DNA of 64,000 nucleotides from Gemmatimonadota bacterium (GTDB lineage Bacteria; Gemmatimonadota; Gemmatimonadetes; Longimicrobiales; Gaopeijiaceae). The position numbers were made by a program, and so were the translations under genes. Within the stretch, counting starts at the first letter, position 1, and every line of letters begins with the position of its first letter. Below the pieces are notes generated by a model. The model searched no databases. It was not told where the DNA came from and worked only from the letters and a program-made list of their open reading frames with translations. Location: the NCBI GenBank assembly GCA_016209885.1, contig JACQVF010000054.1, positions 1 through 64,000 on the forward strand. The letters are read 5' to 3'. Below, piece after piece: positions 51,696-60,242 of this stretch.

Positions 51696-54233
51696 ATGTC
51701 TTCGTCCGAGGCCGGGGATCGTTCCGCGAGCGCGGCTCCCTGCGACATGCTGCCTGAGGATCTGCCGCCGGCGGCGCTCTCGGAGAACGCGCGCATCGTC
51801 CTGGCGCGGCGCTACCTGAAGAAGGACGGGTGGGGCAATCCGACGGAAGCGCCGGAGGCCATGTTTTGGCGGGTGGCGCGGGTCATCGCGGAAGCGGATC
51901 GCGCGTACGGTGCGTCGGAGGCGGCGGTGGAGGAGCTGGCGCGCCAGTTCTACGGGCTCATGGTGACAGGCGCGTTCGAGCCGAACTCGCCCACGCTCAT
52001 GAACGCGGGTCGTCCGCTGGGCCAGCTCAGCGCGTGCTTCGTGCTTCCCATCGAAGACTCGCTGTCGAACGCGAAGAACGGGATCTACGACACGCTGAAG
52101 GCGATGGCGCTCGTGCACCAGTCGGGAGGCGGGACGGGCTTCTCCTTCTCGCGCCTGCGGCCGAAGGGCGATGTGGTGCGCTCCACGATGGGTGTGGCGA
52201 GCGGCCCCGTCTCGTTTATGAGGCTTTACGACGCGAGCACGGAGGTGGTGAAGCAGGGCGGGACCCGTCGCGGCGCGAACATGGGGATCCTCCGCGTGGA
52301 CCACCCGGACATCCGTGAGTTCATCACCTGCAAGGTGGACACGTCGCAGGTGACGAACTTCAACATATCGGTAGCGATCACGGACGAGTTCATGCGGGCG
52401 CTCGAGGAGGGGCGTGCCTACGATCTCGTGAATCCGCGCACGGGCGAAGTAGTGGGGCAAGAGGAGGCGCGGGACATCTTCGCCATGATCGTCCACGGCG
52501 CGTGGCTCACCGGTGAGCCCGGCGTCTTCTTCATAGATCGGGCGAATGCCTACAACCCCGTGCCGCACCTGGGCGCGTACGAGGCCACGAATCCATGCGG
52601 CGAGCAGCCATTGCTGCCCTACGACGTCTGCAACCTGGGCAGCGTGAACCTGGGGATGTTCGTGAAGGACGGGCCCTGGCTCGCTGCCGACAGCCGCGCC
52701 GTGGAGCACCGCATCGACTGGGACGGGTTGCGGCGAGTCGTCCATCTCTCCACGCACTTCCTGGACAACGTCATCGATGCGAATCGCTACCCGCTCGCGG
52801 AGATCCACGACCTAGCCCACCGCATCCGGCGGATCGGCCTCGGCGTCATGGGATGGGCGGACATGCTGGTACGCCTGGGAATCCCGTACGACGCACCGGA
52901 GGCCGTGGAGCTCGGGCGCAGGGTCATGGCGTTCGTGGACGAGGAGGCGAAGCGCGAGTCCGAGCGTCTGGCCGAGGAACGCGGACCTTTCCCCGAGTGG
53001 GAGCGATCCATCTGGGGCCCGGATGCCAGCGCCGCCCGCCGCCCGAACGGGGAACGCATCCGAGCGCAGCGTCGGATGAGGAACTGCAACCTGACGACCG
53101 TCGCGCCCACGGGCACGATCTCGATCTTCGCCGGGTGCAGCAGCGGGATTGAGCCCCTCTTTGCCGTTGCCTTCATGCGAAACCAGGCCGGGGTGATGAT
53201 GCCCGATGTCAATTCCGACTTCGTCAAGGCGGCGAAGGCCGGCGGCTGGTACTCGGACGAGCTGATGGAGCGCATCGCCAGAGAGGGGCACATCCACTTC
53301 GACGAGGTTCCGGAGGCGGTGCGGCGCGTCTTCGTGACGGCGCATGACATCGCGACCGAGTGGCACGTGCGCATGCAAGCCGCGTTCCAGGAATTCGTGG
53401 ACTCCGCGATCAGCAAGACCACGAACTTCCCGCAGGAAGCGAACGAGGACGACGTGCGCAAGATCTACGTGCTCGCGTACAAGCTCGGGTGCAAGGGGAT
53501 CACGGTGTACCGGGACGGCTCGCGCCCGAACCAGGTGCTCTCCACGGGGAAGACGCAGCAGGCGGTCGCCCAGGCCCCCCCGAACCTCGCGGCCCTCGAG
53601 CAGGCACTGGCCGACGCGCGGGAGGACAACCACAAGCTGCGCGTGCTCCTCGAGCAGTACGAGCGCGAATGGAAGCAGGGCGACGAGGAGGCGGCGGCGG
53701 CGCGGAACAAGCGTCAGCGTCCCCAGGTGCTCAAGGGTCGCACCATCAAGATGAATTCGCCGCTGGGCGACCTCTACGTCACCATCAACGAAGACGAATC
53801 CGGCCGTCCCTTCGAGGTCTTCTGCACGCTCGGGAAGGCCGGCGGTGCAGCCATGGCGGACACCGAGGCCATCGGCCGCCTCATCTCTCTCGCCCTCCGC
53901 TCGGGCATTCCCATCAATGCGCTTCACGAGCAACTCCGCGGCATCTCCTGCGACCGCGCCGTGGGGGTGGGCCCCCACAAGGTGCTGTCGGTCCCGGACG
54001 CCATCGCCCAGGCGATCGAGCGGTACCTGGAGGAAAAGGCCGGCGTGCAACAGGAACTGCCCATCGTGGCGCCGCTCACCCGGCCGGGCACAGCCGCGGC
54101 CCAGGCCATGCGCCGGCGCTACGACCCGGGCGAGACGTTCCTGGGCGCCTGTCCGGACTGCGGCGCGGGACAACTGGAGTTCGCGGAGGGGTGCCTGAAG
54201 TGCCACGTGTGCGGGTACAGCGAATGCGGGTGA
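51696..54233 (+). CDS. nrdJ: Class II (adenosylcobalamin-dependent) ribonucleoside-diphosphate reductase
   Basis: An 845-residue NrdJ. The substrate site [18 protein letters not shown] (first redox Cys), and [18 protein letters not shown] (N299, catalytic Cys301, Glu303) are all present, and [17 protein letters not shown] follows. The C-terminal ~130 residues carry the CxxC pairs CPDCGAG and [13 protein letters not shown]. It makes deoxyribonucleotides using B12 and works with or without oxygen. GGGAG lies 8 bases before the ATG. No class I genes are seen in the window. Confidence 0.92.
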   Translation: MSSSEAGDRSASAAPCDMLPEDLPPAALSENARIVLARRYLKKDGWGNPTEAPEAMFWRVARVIAEADRAYGASEAAVEELARQFYGLMVTGAFEPNSPTLMNAGRPLGQLSACFVLPIEDSLSNAKNGIYDTLKAMALVHQSGGGTGFSFSRLRPKGDVVRSTMGVASGPVSFMRLYDASTEVVKQGGTRRGANMGILRVDHPDIREFITCKVDTSQVTNFNISVAITDEFMRALEEGRAYDLVNPRTGEVVGQEEARDIFAMIVHGAWLTGEPGVFFIDRANAYNPVPHLGAYEATNPCGEQPLLPYDVCNLGSVNLGMFVKDGPWLAADSRAVEHRIDWDGLRRVVHLSTHFLDNVIDANRYPLAEIHDLAHRIRRIGLGVMGWADMLVRLGIPYDAPEAVELGRRVMAFVDEEAKRESERLAEERGPFPEWERSIWGPDASAARRPNGERIRAQRRMRNCNLTTVAPTGTISIFAGCSSGIEPLFAVAFMRNQAGVMMPDVNSDFVKAAKAGGWYSDELMERIAREGHIHFDEVPEAVRRVFVTAHDIATEWHVRMQAAFQEFVDSAISKTTNFPQEANEDDVRKIYVLAYKLGCKGITVYRDGSRPNQVLSTGKTQQAVAQAPPNLAALEQALADAREDNHKLRVLLEQYEREWKQGDEEAAAARNKRQRPQVLKGRTIKMNSPLGDLYVTINEDESGRPFEVFCTLGKAGGAAMADTEAIGRLISLALRSGIPINALHEQLRGISCDRAVGVGPHKVLSVPDAIAQAIERYLEEKAGVQQELPIVAPLTRPGTAAAQAMRRRYDPGETFLGACPDCGAGQLEFAEGCLKCHVCGYSECG

Positions 54234-54316
54234 TCCGGTGAAGTGCCCAGACGGTAAAGCAGGGAATGCGAGCCGCTGGGCGCCCACGCGCCGGAGCCGA
54301 TCTGGAGTCATTGTGT

Positions 54317-54350
54317 GGAGCCGGCACCACGACGGCGTGGCTTCGGCTCC
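54317..54350 (+). terminator. Two-part GC hairpin after nrdJ
   Basis: GGAGCCG pairs with CGGCTCC, and inside it CCACG pairs with CGTGG around an ACGG loop. It sits 84 bases after the nrdJ stop. It lacks a T run, so it may end transcripts with Rho or protect the 3' end. Confidence 0.4.
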
Positions 54351-54426
54351 GGCCGGGAGCGTGCCTCGACCCCAGGGCCGTCGGGGGAGGGGACTCGAAT
54401 GATCGGGGCGATGTACGGTCGGTCAC

Positions 54427-54462
54427 GGATTGGACGCTGCCCCGATCGGTCCTGTCCAATCC
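54427..54462 (+). promoter_or_regulatory. Perfect 9-bp inverted repeat upstream of the lysine-rich peptide gene
   Basis: GGATTGGAC (54427-54435) and GTCCAATCC (54454-54462) are exact inverted repeats enclosing CCGATCGG, 31 bases before the ATG of the 27-residue protein. It could be an operator or a 5'-UTR stem-loop controlling that gene. Confidence 0.5.
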
Positions 54463-54493
54463 ACTCCTGTAATCCCTAACCAGGGAGGGTTCA

Positions 54494-54577
54494 ATGGCCC
54501 AGAAGAAGAAGGCACCGAAGAAGGCGGCGAAAAAGGGCGCCGCCAAGAAGACGGCCAAGAAGGGCAAGAAGAAGTAG
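54494..54577 (+). CDS. 27-residue lysine-rich, histone-H1-like peptide
   Basis: ATG at 54494, GGGAGG 5 bases upstream, TAG at 54575-54577. The product starts MAQKKKAPKKAAKKGAAKK and ends with KKGKKK: about half the residues are lysine, the rest Ala and Gly. This is the PK/AAKK pattern of histone-H1-like and Hc-type nucleoid tails. It is too short for a folded domain and probably binds DNA or RNA by charge. It is flanked by an inverted repeat before it and two strong hairpins after it, which supports a real, separately controlled gene. Confidence 0.75.
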   Translation: MAQKKKAPKKAAKKGAAKKTAKKGKKK

Positions 54578-54592
54578 TCCCGCCCCGCCGAT

Positions 54593-54613
54593 CGGCGGCC
54601 GCATAGGCCGCCG
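54593..54613 (+). terminator. Perfect 8-bp hairpin after the lysine-rich peptide gene
   Basis: CGGCGGCC-GCATA-GGCCGCCG, 15 bases after the stop codon. With the longer hairpin at 54635-54678 it forms a double stem-loop 3' end. No T run. Confidence 0.55.
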
Positions 54614-54634
54614 CGGCATATTCCCATCCGGGGC

Positions 54635-54678
54635 CCAGGGCGTGCGCCAACCTGGGCCGTAGGTTGCGCACGCCCTGG
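54635..54678 (+). terminator. Long 18-bp hairpin with one bulge
   Basis: CCAGGGCGTGCGC(C)AACCT pairs with AGGTTGCGCACGCCCTGG around a 7-base loop. It is one of the strongest stem-loops in the window and could be a terminator, a processing site, or the core of a small RNA. No T run follows. Confidence 0.55.
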
Positions 54679-54845
54679 AGATGTTCCATCCCCCAGATCG
54701 TGCTGGCCCCAGCGCCTGGCAGAACTCCGGGCATCGCGCGAGCCGGGCGTAGCGGGGCCGCGTTGCGGAGCATTGCCGTAGGCTTTAGTCTACTCGCCCG
54801 GCGGTACGCCGTCCTTACTATCTCCGAAAGCCAGGTTGAAAGCGA

Positions 54846-56051
54846 GTGAGTCGCACGCAACGCCATTTGGAGGAGGCCGAGCGCTGGAGCGCGTCGAACT
54901 ACCGGCCGCTGCCGGTCGTGCTCGAGCGCGGGGAGGGCGTGTGGCTCTGGGATGTGGAGGGGCGGCGCTACCTCGATATGCTGAGCTCGTACTCGGCGCT
55001 GAACCAGGGGCACCGTCATCCGGCGATCGTGGCAGCGGCGCAGGCGCAGCTTGGGCGGCTCACGCTGACCTCGCGAGCGTTTCACAACGATCAGACGGGT
55101 CCTTTCCTGCGAGAGCTCTGCGAGCTGGCGGGCTACGAGAAGGCGCTACCCATGAACACCGGCGCAGAGGCGGTGGAGACGGCGATCAAGCTGGTGCGGA
55201 AATGGGGGTACGAGCGGAAAGGCGTTGCGGCTGGGCGGGCGGAGATCGTGGTCTGCGAGGGGAACTTCCACGGGCGCACCACGACGATCGTGGGCTTCTC
55301 CACGGTCTCTCAGTACCGGCGCGGTTTCGGGCCCTTCACACCGGGATTCAAGCTCATTCCGTACGCCGACGCCGACGCCCTGGAGGCGGCGATCACCGAG
55401 CACACGGTCGGCTTTTTGGTCGAGCCGATCCAGGGGGAAGGGGGGGTGGTCGTGCCGCCGTCCGGGTACCTACGCCGCGTGGCGGAGATCTGCCGCGAGC
55501 GGGGCGTCGCCCTCATAGCGGACGAGGTCCAGACCGGGTTGGGTCGGACGGGTCGTCTCTTCGCCTGGGAGTGGGAGGGGGTGCGCCCGGACGTCATCCT
55601 CTTGGGTAAGGCCTTGGGTGGCGGGATCTATCCCGTCTCCGCCGTCCTGGCAGACGCCGAGTATATGGACGCATTCGCGCCGGGGGACCACGGCTCCACG
55701 TTCGGGGGCAATCCGCTGGCGGCCGCCGTCGGGCGTGCGGCGCTCCGGGTGATCGTTGAGGAGGAGCTGTGGCGCCGTGCGGACGAGCTGGGTTGCTGGT
55801 TCATGGATCGTCTGCAGGCGCTCGCTTCGCCGCATGTGGAGCAGGTCCGGGGCCGTGGACTTCTGGTGGGCGTCGTTATCAAGGAGTCGTCGGGCCCGGC
55901 CCGCCGCTTCTGCGAGGCGCTCCTGGAGCGAGGGATCCTGGCGAAGGAGACGCACGAGCAGGTGATCCGCTTCGCACCACCGCTCATCATCACCCGCGAC
56001 GAACTGGAGGGGGCGCTTGCCGCCATCGGGGCAGTGCTGCGCGGCCCCTAG
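54846..56051 (+). CDS. rocD: Ornithine aminotransferase (class III PLP aminotransferase)
   Basis: A 401-residue aminotransferase. NYRPLPVVLERGEGVWLWDV at the N-terminus, MNTGAEAVETAIKLVRKWGY, EPIQGEGGVVVPP, ADEVQTGLGRTG and the PLP-lysine motif LLGKALGGGIYPVSAV match RocD closely. It interconverts ornithine and glutamate semialdehyde, linking arginine and proline metabolism. It lies directly before the deoxyhypusine-synthase-like gene. GTG start. Confidence 0.88.
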   Translation: MSRTQRHLEEAERWSASNYRPLPVVLERGEGVWLWDVEGRRYLDMLSSYSALNQGHRHPAIVAAAQAQLGRLTLTSRAFHNDQTGPFLRELCELAGYEKALPMNTGAEAVETAIKLVRKWGYERKGVAAGRAEIVVCEGNFHGRTTTIVGFSTVSQYRRGFGPFTPGFKLIPYADADALEAAITEHTVGFLVEPIQGEGGVVVPPSGYLRRVAEICRERGVALIADEVQTGLGRTGRLFAWEWEGVRPDVILLGKALGGGIYPVSAVLADAEYMDAFAPGDHGSTFGGNPLAAAVGRAALRVIVEEELWRRADELGCWFMDRLQALASPHVEQVRGRGLLVGVVIKESSGPARRFCEALLERGILAKETHEQVIRFAPPLIITRDELEGALAAIGAVLRGP

Positions 56052-56210
56052 GACCTGCTAGTTCCGTAGTCGTACGCCTCTCGTCTTGCGCCGCGACACT
56101 GCGCGGCACCATTTGTTTCGCACCGGCGGTGCATCGTGTACGTCCTCGCCAAGGCTGAGGCGGGCGCCGGACGCCGGAGGGTTGCGGAACTTCGAGAAGC
56201 GAGCGCACTC

Positions 56211-57302
56211 ATGCAGCGGTCCGGACATAGTTCGCCGGGCGATCAGGCACGGCATCGATTTCAGGACGGCAAGGGGCTCGAGCCGTTGCAGCCGCTCTTT
56301 GTCACCGAGCTGGGCACCGTCGATCAGCTCCTGCGCGCCATGGCGAAGACGTCGTTTGGCGGCCGCGCCCTGGGCGAGGCGGCGGATGTGCTTACGGAGA
56401 TGGCGGAGGACGAGGGCTGCTTCGTGGTCGGCACGTTCAGCGGGGCGATCACCGCGGCCAAGATGGGTGCGCTCCTGGGCGACATGATCGGCGCCGGGAT
56501 CCTGGACGCGGTGGTGTGCACGGGCGCGATCGCCACGCACGGGCTGGTGGAGGAGCTGGGGTTCGACCACTACAGGTGCCCGCCTGACCTCGATGACCAG
56601 GCCCTCTACGACGCGGGCTACGACCGGATCTACGATACCCTCGAGCTGGAGTTGAGCCTCGACCACCTCCAGGAGGTCGTGAACAGGATCCTGGACGGGA
56701 TGGCGACGGATTGCCCGTGGGCGAGCCATGAGCTGTGCGCGAAGCTGGGCCAATATCTTCAGGAGCAGGGGGGGCGCGGGGGCTTTTTTCGAGCGGCGTA
56801 CCGGCGCGGGGTCCCGATCCTCATCCCGGCGTTCACGGACAGCGAGTTGGGGCTCGATGTAGCCACGTACAACGAAGGCCGGCTGCGGGAGGGCGATGCT
56901 CGGGGCGTCACGCGCTTCGATCCGTTCGGGGACCTGCGCCACTACGTGGATCTGGTGTCCGGCTACGAGCGGATGGGGATCTTCACAGTGGGGGGCGGCG
57001 TCCCGCGGAACTGGGCGCAGCAGGTCGGGCCGTTCACGGAGCTGCTGGAGCGCCGGCTCGGCGCGGCCATCGGTCCGGTCAAGCGGTTCAAGTACGGGGT
57101 GCGTATCTGCCCGGAGCCCGAGCACTGGGGCGGGCTGAGTGGGTGCGGCTATCTAGAGGGGGTCTCCTGGGGCAAGTTCTACGGGCCGTCGGAGGGCGGG
57201 CGGTATGCCGAGGTCAAGGCGGACGCCACGATTGCGTGGCCGATCCTCCTCCGCGGCGTGCTCGAGCGCCTGGGGGTGGTAGGCGCCGCCGCGAGTCGCT
57301 GA
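56211..57302 (+). CDS. Deoxyhypusine-synthase-like protein
   Basis: A 363-residue protein of the DHS family: FGGRALGEAADVLTEM, TFSGAITAAKMG, VCTGAIATHGLVEELG, PILIPAFTDSELGLDVATY (NAD-binding region), FTVGGGVPRNWAQQ, and the active-site lysine motif GVSWGKFYG (Lys322). Bacteria have no eIF5A, and bacterial DHS-like enzymes use spermidine or putrescine for homospermidine-type reactions. Arginine decarboxylase, agmatinase and ornithine aminotransferase elsewhere in the window fit a polyamine role. The start is uncertain: the frame is open upstream to a GTG at 56136. Confidence 0.82.
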   Translation: MQRSGHSSPGDQARHRFQDGKGLEPLQPLFVTELGTVDQLLRAMAKTSFGGRALGEAADVLTEMAEDEGCFVVGTFSGAITAAKMGALLGDMIGAGILDAVVCTGAIATHGLVEELGFDHYRCPPDLDDQALYDAGYDRIYDTLELELSLDHLQEVVNRILDGMATDCPWASHELCAKLGQYLQEQGGRGGFFRAAYRRGVPILIPAFTDSELGLDVATYNEGRLREGDARGVTRFDPFGDLRHYVDLVSGYERMGIFTVGGGVPRNWAQQVGPFTELLERRLGAAIGPVKRFKYGVRICPEPEHWGGLSGCGYLEGVSWGKFYGPSEGGRYAEVKADATIAWPILLRGVLERLGVVGAAASR

Positions 57303-57415
57303 GGTGCTCCCTGGCTGGGCGGCGACGGGCTCCGGCGAGGAGGGGTGGGGACTCTCGCCGTGCCGGCGTCGGCTCCGGGGGCTCGCCCGCGGAGCGCGGA
57401 TAAGCGGGTAAGAGG

Positions 57416-58978
57416 TTGAAGCGCGCGCCGCCACCGCTCGTGGCCGGGCTCGCGGCGGGGCTGTTCGTTGCCTTCGCGGGCATGCTCCTGTGGAGCCCGG
57501 CAGCCGTCGGCGTGTTCAATGACGACGGCGTCTACGTCCTCCTGGGCAAGGCTCTGGCGGAGGGTCACGGCCTCCGCTATGCCGGTGTGGTCGGGGCGCC
57601 ACCCGCCGCGAAGTTCCCGCCCCTCTATCCGCTTCTGCTGGCGGGGGTCTGGAAGCTCTGGCCGTCGTTTCCGGCGAACGTCCCGGCGTTCAAGGCGTTG
57701 AACCTCGTTCTGGCGGGGTCAGGCGCCGGTCTTCTTGCCGCCTACCTGGTCACTGTGTTCCGGGTGAGGGGGCGTACGGCGGTGGCACTCGCGGCCGCGG
57801 TGTCTCTCACGGTCGACACGTGGCGCTACGCGGTGATCCCGCTGTCGGAGCCCCTGTTCGTCTTGGCGCTGGTCGCGGCGCTCGCGGCGGCGGCACGTGT
57901 GGAGCGGGGTGGCGAGGGGGGGATGGGGGCGGGAGCGCTCCTTCTCGCTCTCGTGGCGACGGCAGCGGCGTTCTACGCCCGGACCATCGGGATCGTGCTG
58001 ATCCCGGCGGTGGCGCTCGGCTGGCTCCTGGCCGGCCGGCGGCGTGCGGCGGCACTGGTGGTGGCGGCGGGTGTGGCCGCTGTGTCGCCCTGGATGCTAT
58101 GGACTCGCGTGGCCGCGGCACGGATTCCGGCGCCGCTGGCGGACATCCTGGGCCCATATGGCAACTGGCTCGCCGCTGAGGTCGGGGAAAGCGGTGCGGG
58201 ATACACCGGGGTCCTAGCACGGCGAGCCCTCGACCTGGTGGGACGGGTCCTGGCCGCACTGCTTCCCGGTCTGCCCAACGTGGTGCAGTGGGCGCTCGCC
58301 CCCGTGATCGTGGCGGCAGCGATCGCCGGCGGTGTCTGGGCGTGGAAGCGCGCCCGCAGCGCCCGCACCACGGTGCTGGCCGTCGTGGGTCTGCTTCTCG
58401 TGCTCTGGCTCTGGCCGTTCGCCGCCCGCCGCCTCGTCGCTCCCGTCGTCCCCTGGCTCGCACTGGGGGTGGGGGCTGGATTCATGGTAGGCGCCCGGCA
58501 CCGGCGCCCACGGATGGCGCTCACCAGCGGCACGGCAGCGTTGGCCTGGGCCGGCTGGTTTGTGAGCGCGAACGTGCTCGCCCTCAGCGCGCGCCGGCAC
58601 GATCTCGTGTTGCTTGAGCGGTCCATCGTTCTCTCTCGCGCAGCGGAAGCGGTGCGCGCCGCGACACCTCCGGACGCGGTCGTCGGCGCGCCGGAGCTGT
58701 GGGCCGGGCTACACCTGTACACAGGGAGAACCGTGGCGCCCAGCGCCCGCTTCCGGCCCTGGTCGAAGGGACCGGTCTGGGGAACGCCAGAGGAGCAGTT
58801 GAAGCTGTGGCGAGCGGCGGGGATCGACTATCTGGTCCTCGAGTTCGGCGGGCGTGTCCACGGTGACGCACTGCTCGCCCTGCAACGGGCGTGCGGTGCA
58901 GAATCCGTGAGGAGCGTGGCACGCTTCCCCGGCGGCGAGTTGGTCCGGCTCGTCTGGACGGAGGAGTGCCCGGTGTAG
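57416..58978 (+). CDS. GT39/ArnT-like membrane glycosyltransferase
   Basis: A 520-residue membrane protein with about ten hydrophobic segments. The first loop has FNDDGVYVLLGKALAEGHGL (Asp-Asp, residues ~34-53) followed by KFPPLYPLLLAGVW, equivalent to the donor loop of the protein at 44462. It probably transfers a sugar from a polyprenol phosphate outside the cytoplasmic membrane; the acceptor is unknown. The TTG start at 57416 has AGG immediately before it and is provisional. Confidence 0.7.
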   Translation: MKRAPPPLVAGLAAGLFVAFAGMLLWSPAAVGVFNDDGVYVLLGKALAEGHGLRYAGVVGAPPAAKFPPLYPLLLAGVWKLWPSFPANVPAFKALNLVLAGSGAGLLAAYLVTVFRVRGRTAVALAAAVSLTVDTWRYAVIPLSEPLFVLALVAALAAAARVERGGEGGMGAGALLLALVATAAAFYARTIGIVLIPAVALGWLLAGRRRAAALVVAAGVAAVSPWMLWTRVAAARIPAPLADILGPYGNWLAAEVGESGAGYTGVLARRALDLVGRVLAALLPGLPNVVQWALAPVIVAAAIAGGVWAWKRARSARTTVLAVVGLLLVLWLWPFAARRLVAPVVPWLALGVGAGFMVGARHRRPRMALTSGTAALAWAGWFVSANVLALSARRHDLVLLERSIVLSRAAEAVRAATPPDAVVGAPELWAGLHLYTGRTVAPSARFRPWSKGPVWGTPEEQLKLWRAAGIDYLVLEFGGRVHGDALLALQRACGAESVRSVARFPGGELVRLVWTEECPV

Positions 58979-58992
58979 GGGGTTAGAACCCG

Positions 58993-59277
58993 CTACCACT
59001 CGATCTGCCCCTCCTGGCTCGAATCCACCTGCTCGGCGCCCTTGTCGCGAAAGAGGGCGCCGTCGATCTGGGCGTACAGGAACTCGCGCGCGCGGGCGTC
59101 GCGCAGGTCGAGCCCGTAGTGATTGATCAGCCGCGTCTGATGCTGGAGCCACTCCGCCCAGCACGCCTGGCAGATCTCCTCATGAATCCGGCTTCCCAGG
59201 TCGGTGCGGAAGGGCGGGCGCTCGAGCTTGGGGCCCTCGGTCCCGCAACGGCGGCAGCGAATCGTCTCCGCGCTCAT
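58993..59277 (-). CDS. YggX-like Fe(2+)-trafficking protein
   Basis: A 94-residue protein. IRCRRCGTEGPKLERPPFRT at the N-terminus and HEEICQACWAEWLQHQTRLI followed by NHYGLDLRDARAREFLYAQI match the YggX family (PF04362), which protects iron-sulfur enzymes from oxidative damage. Family members usually have one Cys here; this one has CRRC and CQAC, enough for a zinc site. That difference is seen in the sequence; its effect is not known. Confidence 0.75.
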   Translation of the reverse strand: MSAETIRCRRCGTEGPKLERPPFRTDLGSRIHEEICQACWAEWLQHQTRLINHYGLDLRDARAREFLYAQIDGALFRDKGAEQVDSSQEGQIEW

Positions 59278-59544
59278 GGCTTCGATTCCGGTGACGTGGG
59301 GTCTCCCCTCAATTAGTCAGCCTGCGCGAAAGTGCGCAACCCGGCGGGCCTCCCTTCCTCCCGCTCCAACGTGCCCGGGTGCTCCGGGGTGTGCCGACCC
59401 CGGGTAGACGAGGCCCGGCAGTTCCATTACTTTTCCTGCGCGTTGCTCCCGGGATTCGATCCCTTCGCGGCCACGTCCGCCGCGGGGTCACATGGGTCCG
59501 GAGGGCGTGGGCAGTAGGGTCTTACCGGCGGACTTGAGCGAGCG

Positions 59545-59925
59545 ATGATGACGAAGAAACAGCTTGCCCACCTGGAAAAGCGACTCTTACAGGAGCGAGG
59601 GCGCGCCCTGCGCTGGCTGGGCCTCTTCGACGAGATGGCGAAGGCGGATCGTGAGACGGGGGACTCCGACCTTTCTGCCTACACGGACCATATGGCGGAC
59701 CAGGGGACGGAGGCGATGGAGCGCGAGAAAGCCGCGGTCTTCGCCACCAAGGAAGGACGGTATCTCTACCGAATCGAGGAGGCGCTACGTCGGCTGTACA
59801 ACGATCCGGACCGCTTCGGCATGTGTCACAGCTGCGGCGCGGATGTGGGGTTCGAGCGCCTGGACGCGCTGCCGCATGCGCGCTACTGCATCGACTGCAA
59901 GCTGAAGGAGGAGGAAGCGGCCTAA
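59545..59925 (+). CDS. DksA/TraR-family zinc-finger protein
   Basis: A 126-residue protein with an N-terminal coiled coil (KKQLAHLEKRLLQERGRALR, residues ~5-60). The C-terminal four-Cys zinc finger is CHSCGADVGFERLDALPHAR followed by YCIDC (~95-118). DksA proteins bind the RNA polymerase secondary channel and work with ppGpp to adjust rRNA and stress-gene transcription. The acidic tip residues of the coiled coil (GDSDLSAYTDHMADQ) are present. Confidence 0.85.
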   Translation: MMTKKQLAHLEKRLLQERGRALRWLGLFDEMAKADRETGDSDLSAYTDHMADQGTEAMEREKAAVFATKEGRYLYRIEEALRRLYNDPDRFGMCHSCGADVGFERLDALPHARYCIDCKLKEEEAA

Positions 59926-59953
59926 GCCGCCTAGCGGAGCTGCAACATAGTGA

Positions 59954-59980
59954 GAGGGGCCCGGCCACACCGGGCCCCTC
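59954..59980 (+). terminator. Perfect 11-bp hairpin after the DksA-like gene
   Basis: GAGGGGCCCGG-CCACA-CCGGGCCCCTC, 29 bases after the DksA-like stop. It is very stable, but no T run follows. Confidence 0.65.
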
Positions 59981-60242
59981 GACGTTGGTGGGCCCACATG
60001 AGCGGCGCGTCCTGTGCCTATTTCGCGGCGGCGCCGCGCGTGGTATGTTGACCAGGTTCGCTCTGCGTCGCGTGTGCGCGCGGACGGGCCACGTTTCCGC
60101 GCCGTCTCCCCGTTCACGATCTCCCGGTAACGCGTCCGGCGCCATGTTAGCGAGCCGGGCGGAATCTCGTGGAACCGTCGCTCGCGCCTCTGCGCGGCAC
60201 CACGGACACGGGGAGAGAATGTGACCTGAAGCACTCTGCGCA
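59981..60242. other. Intergenic space before the hybrid kinase
   Basis: About 260 bp with no gene seen. It must hold the promoter of the histidine kinase; no clear -35/-10 pair stands out. Confidence 0.5.
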
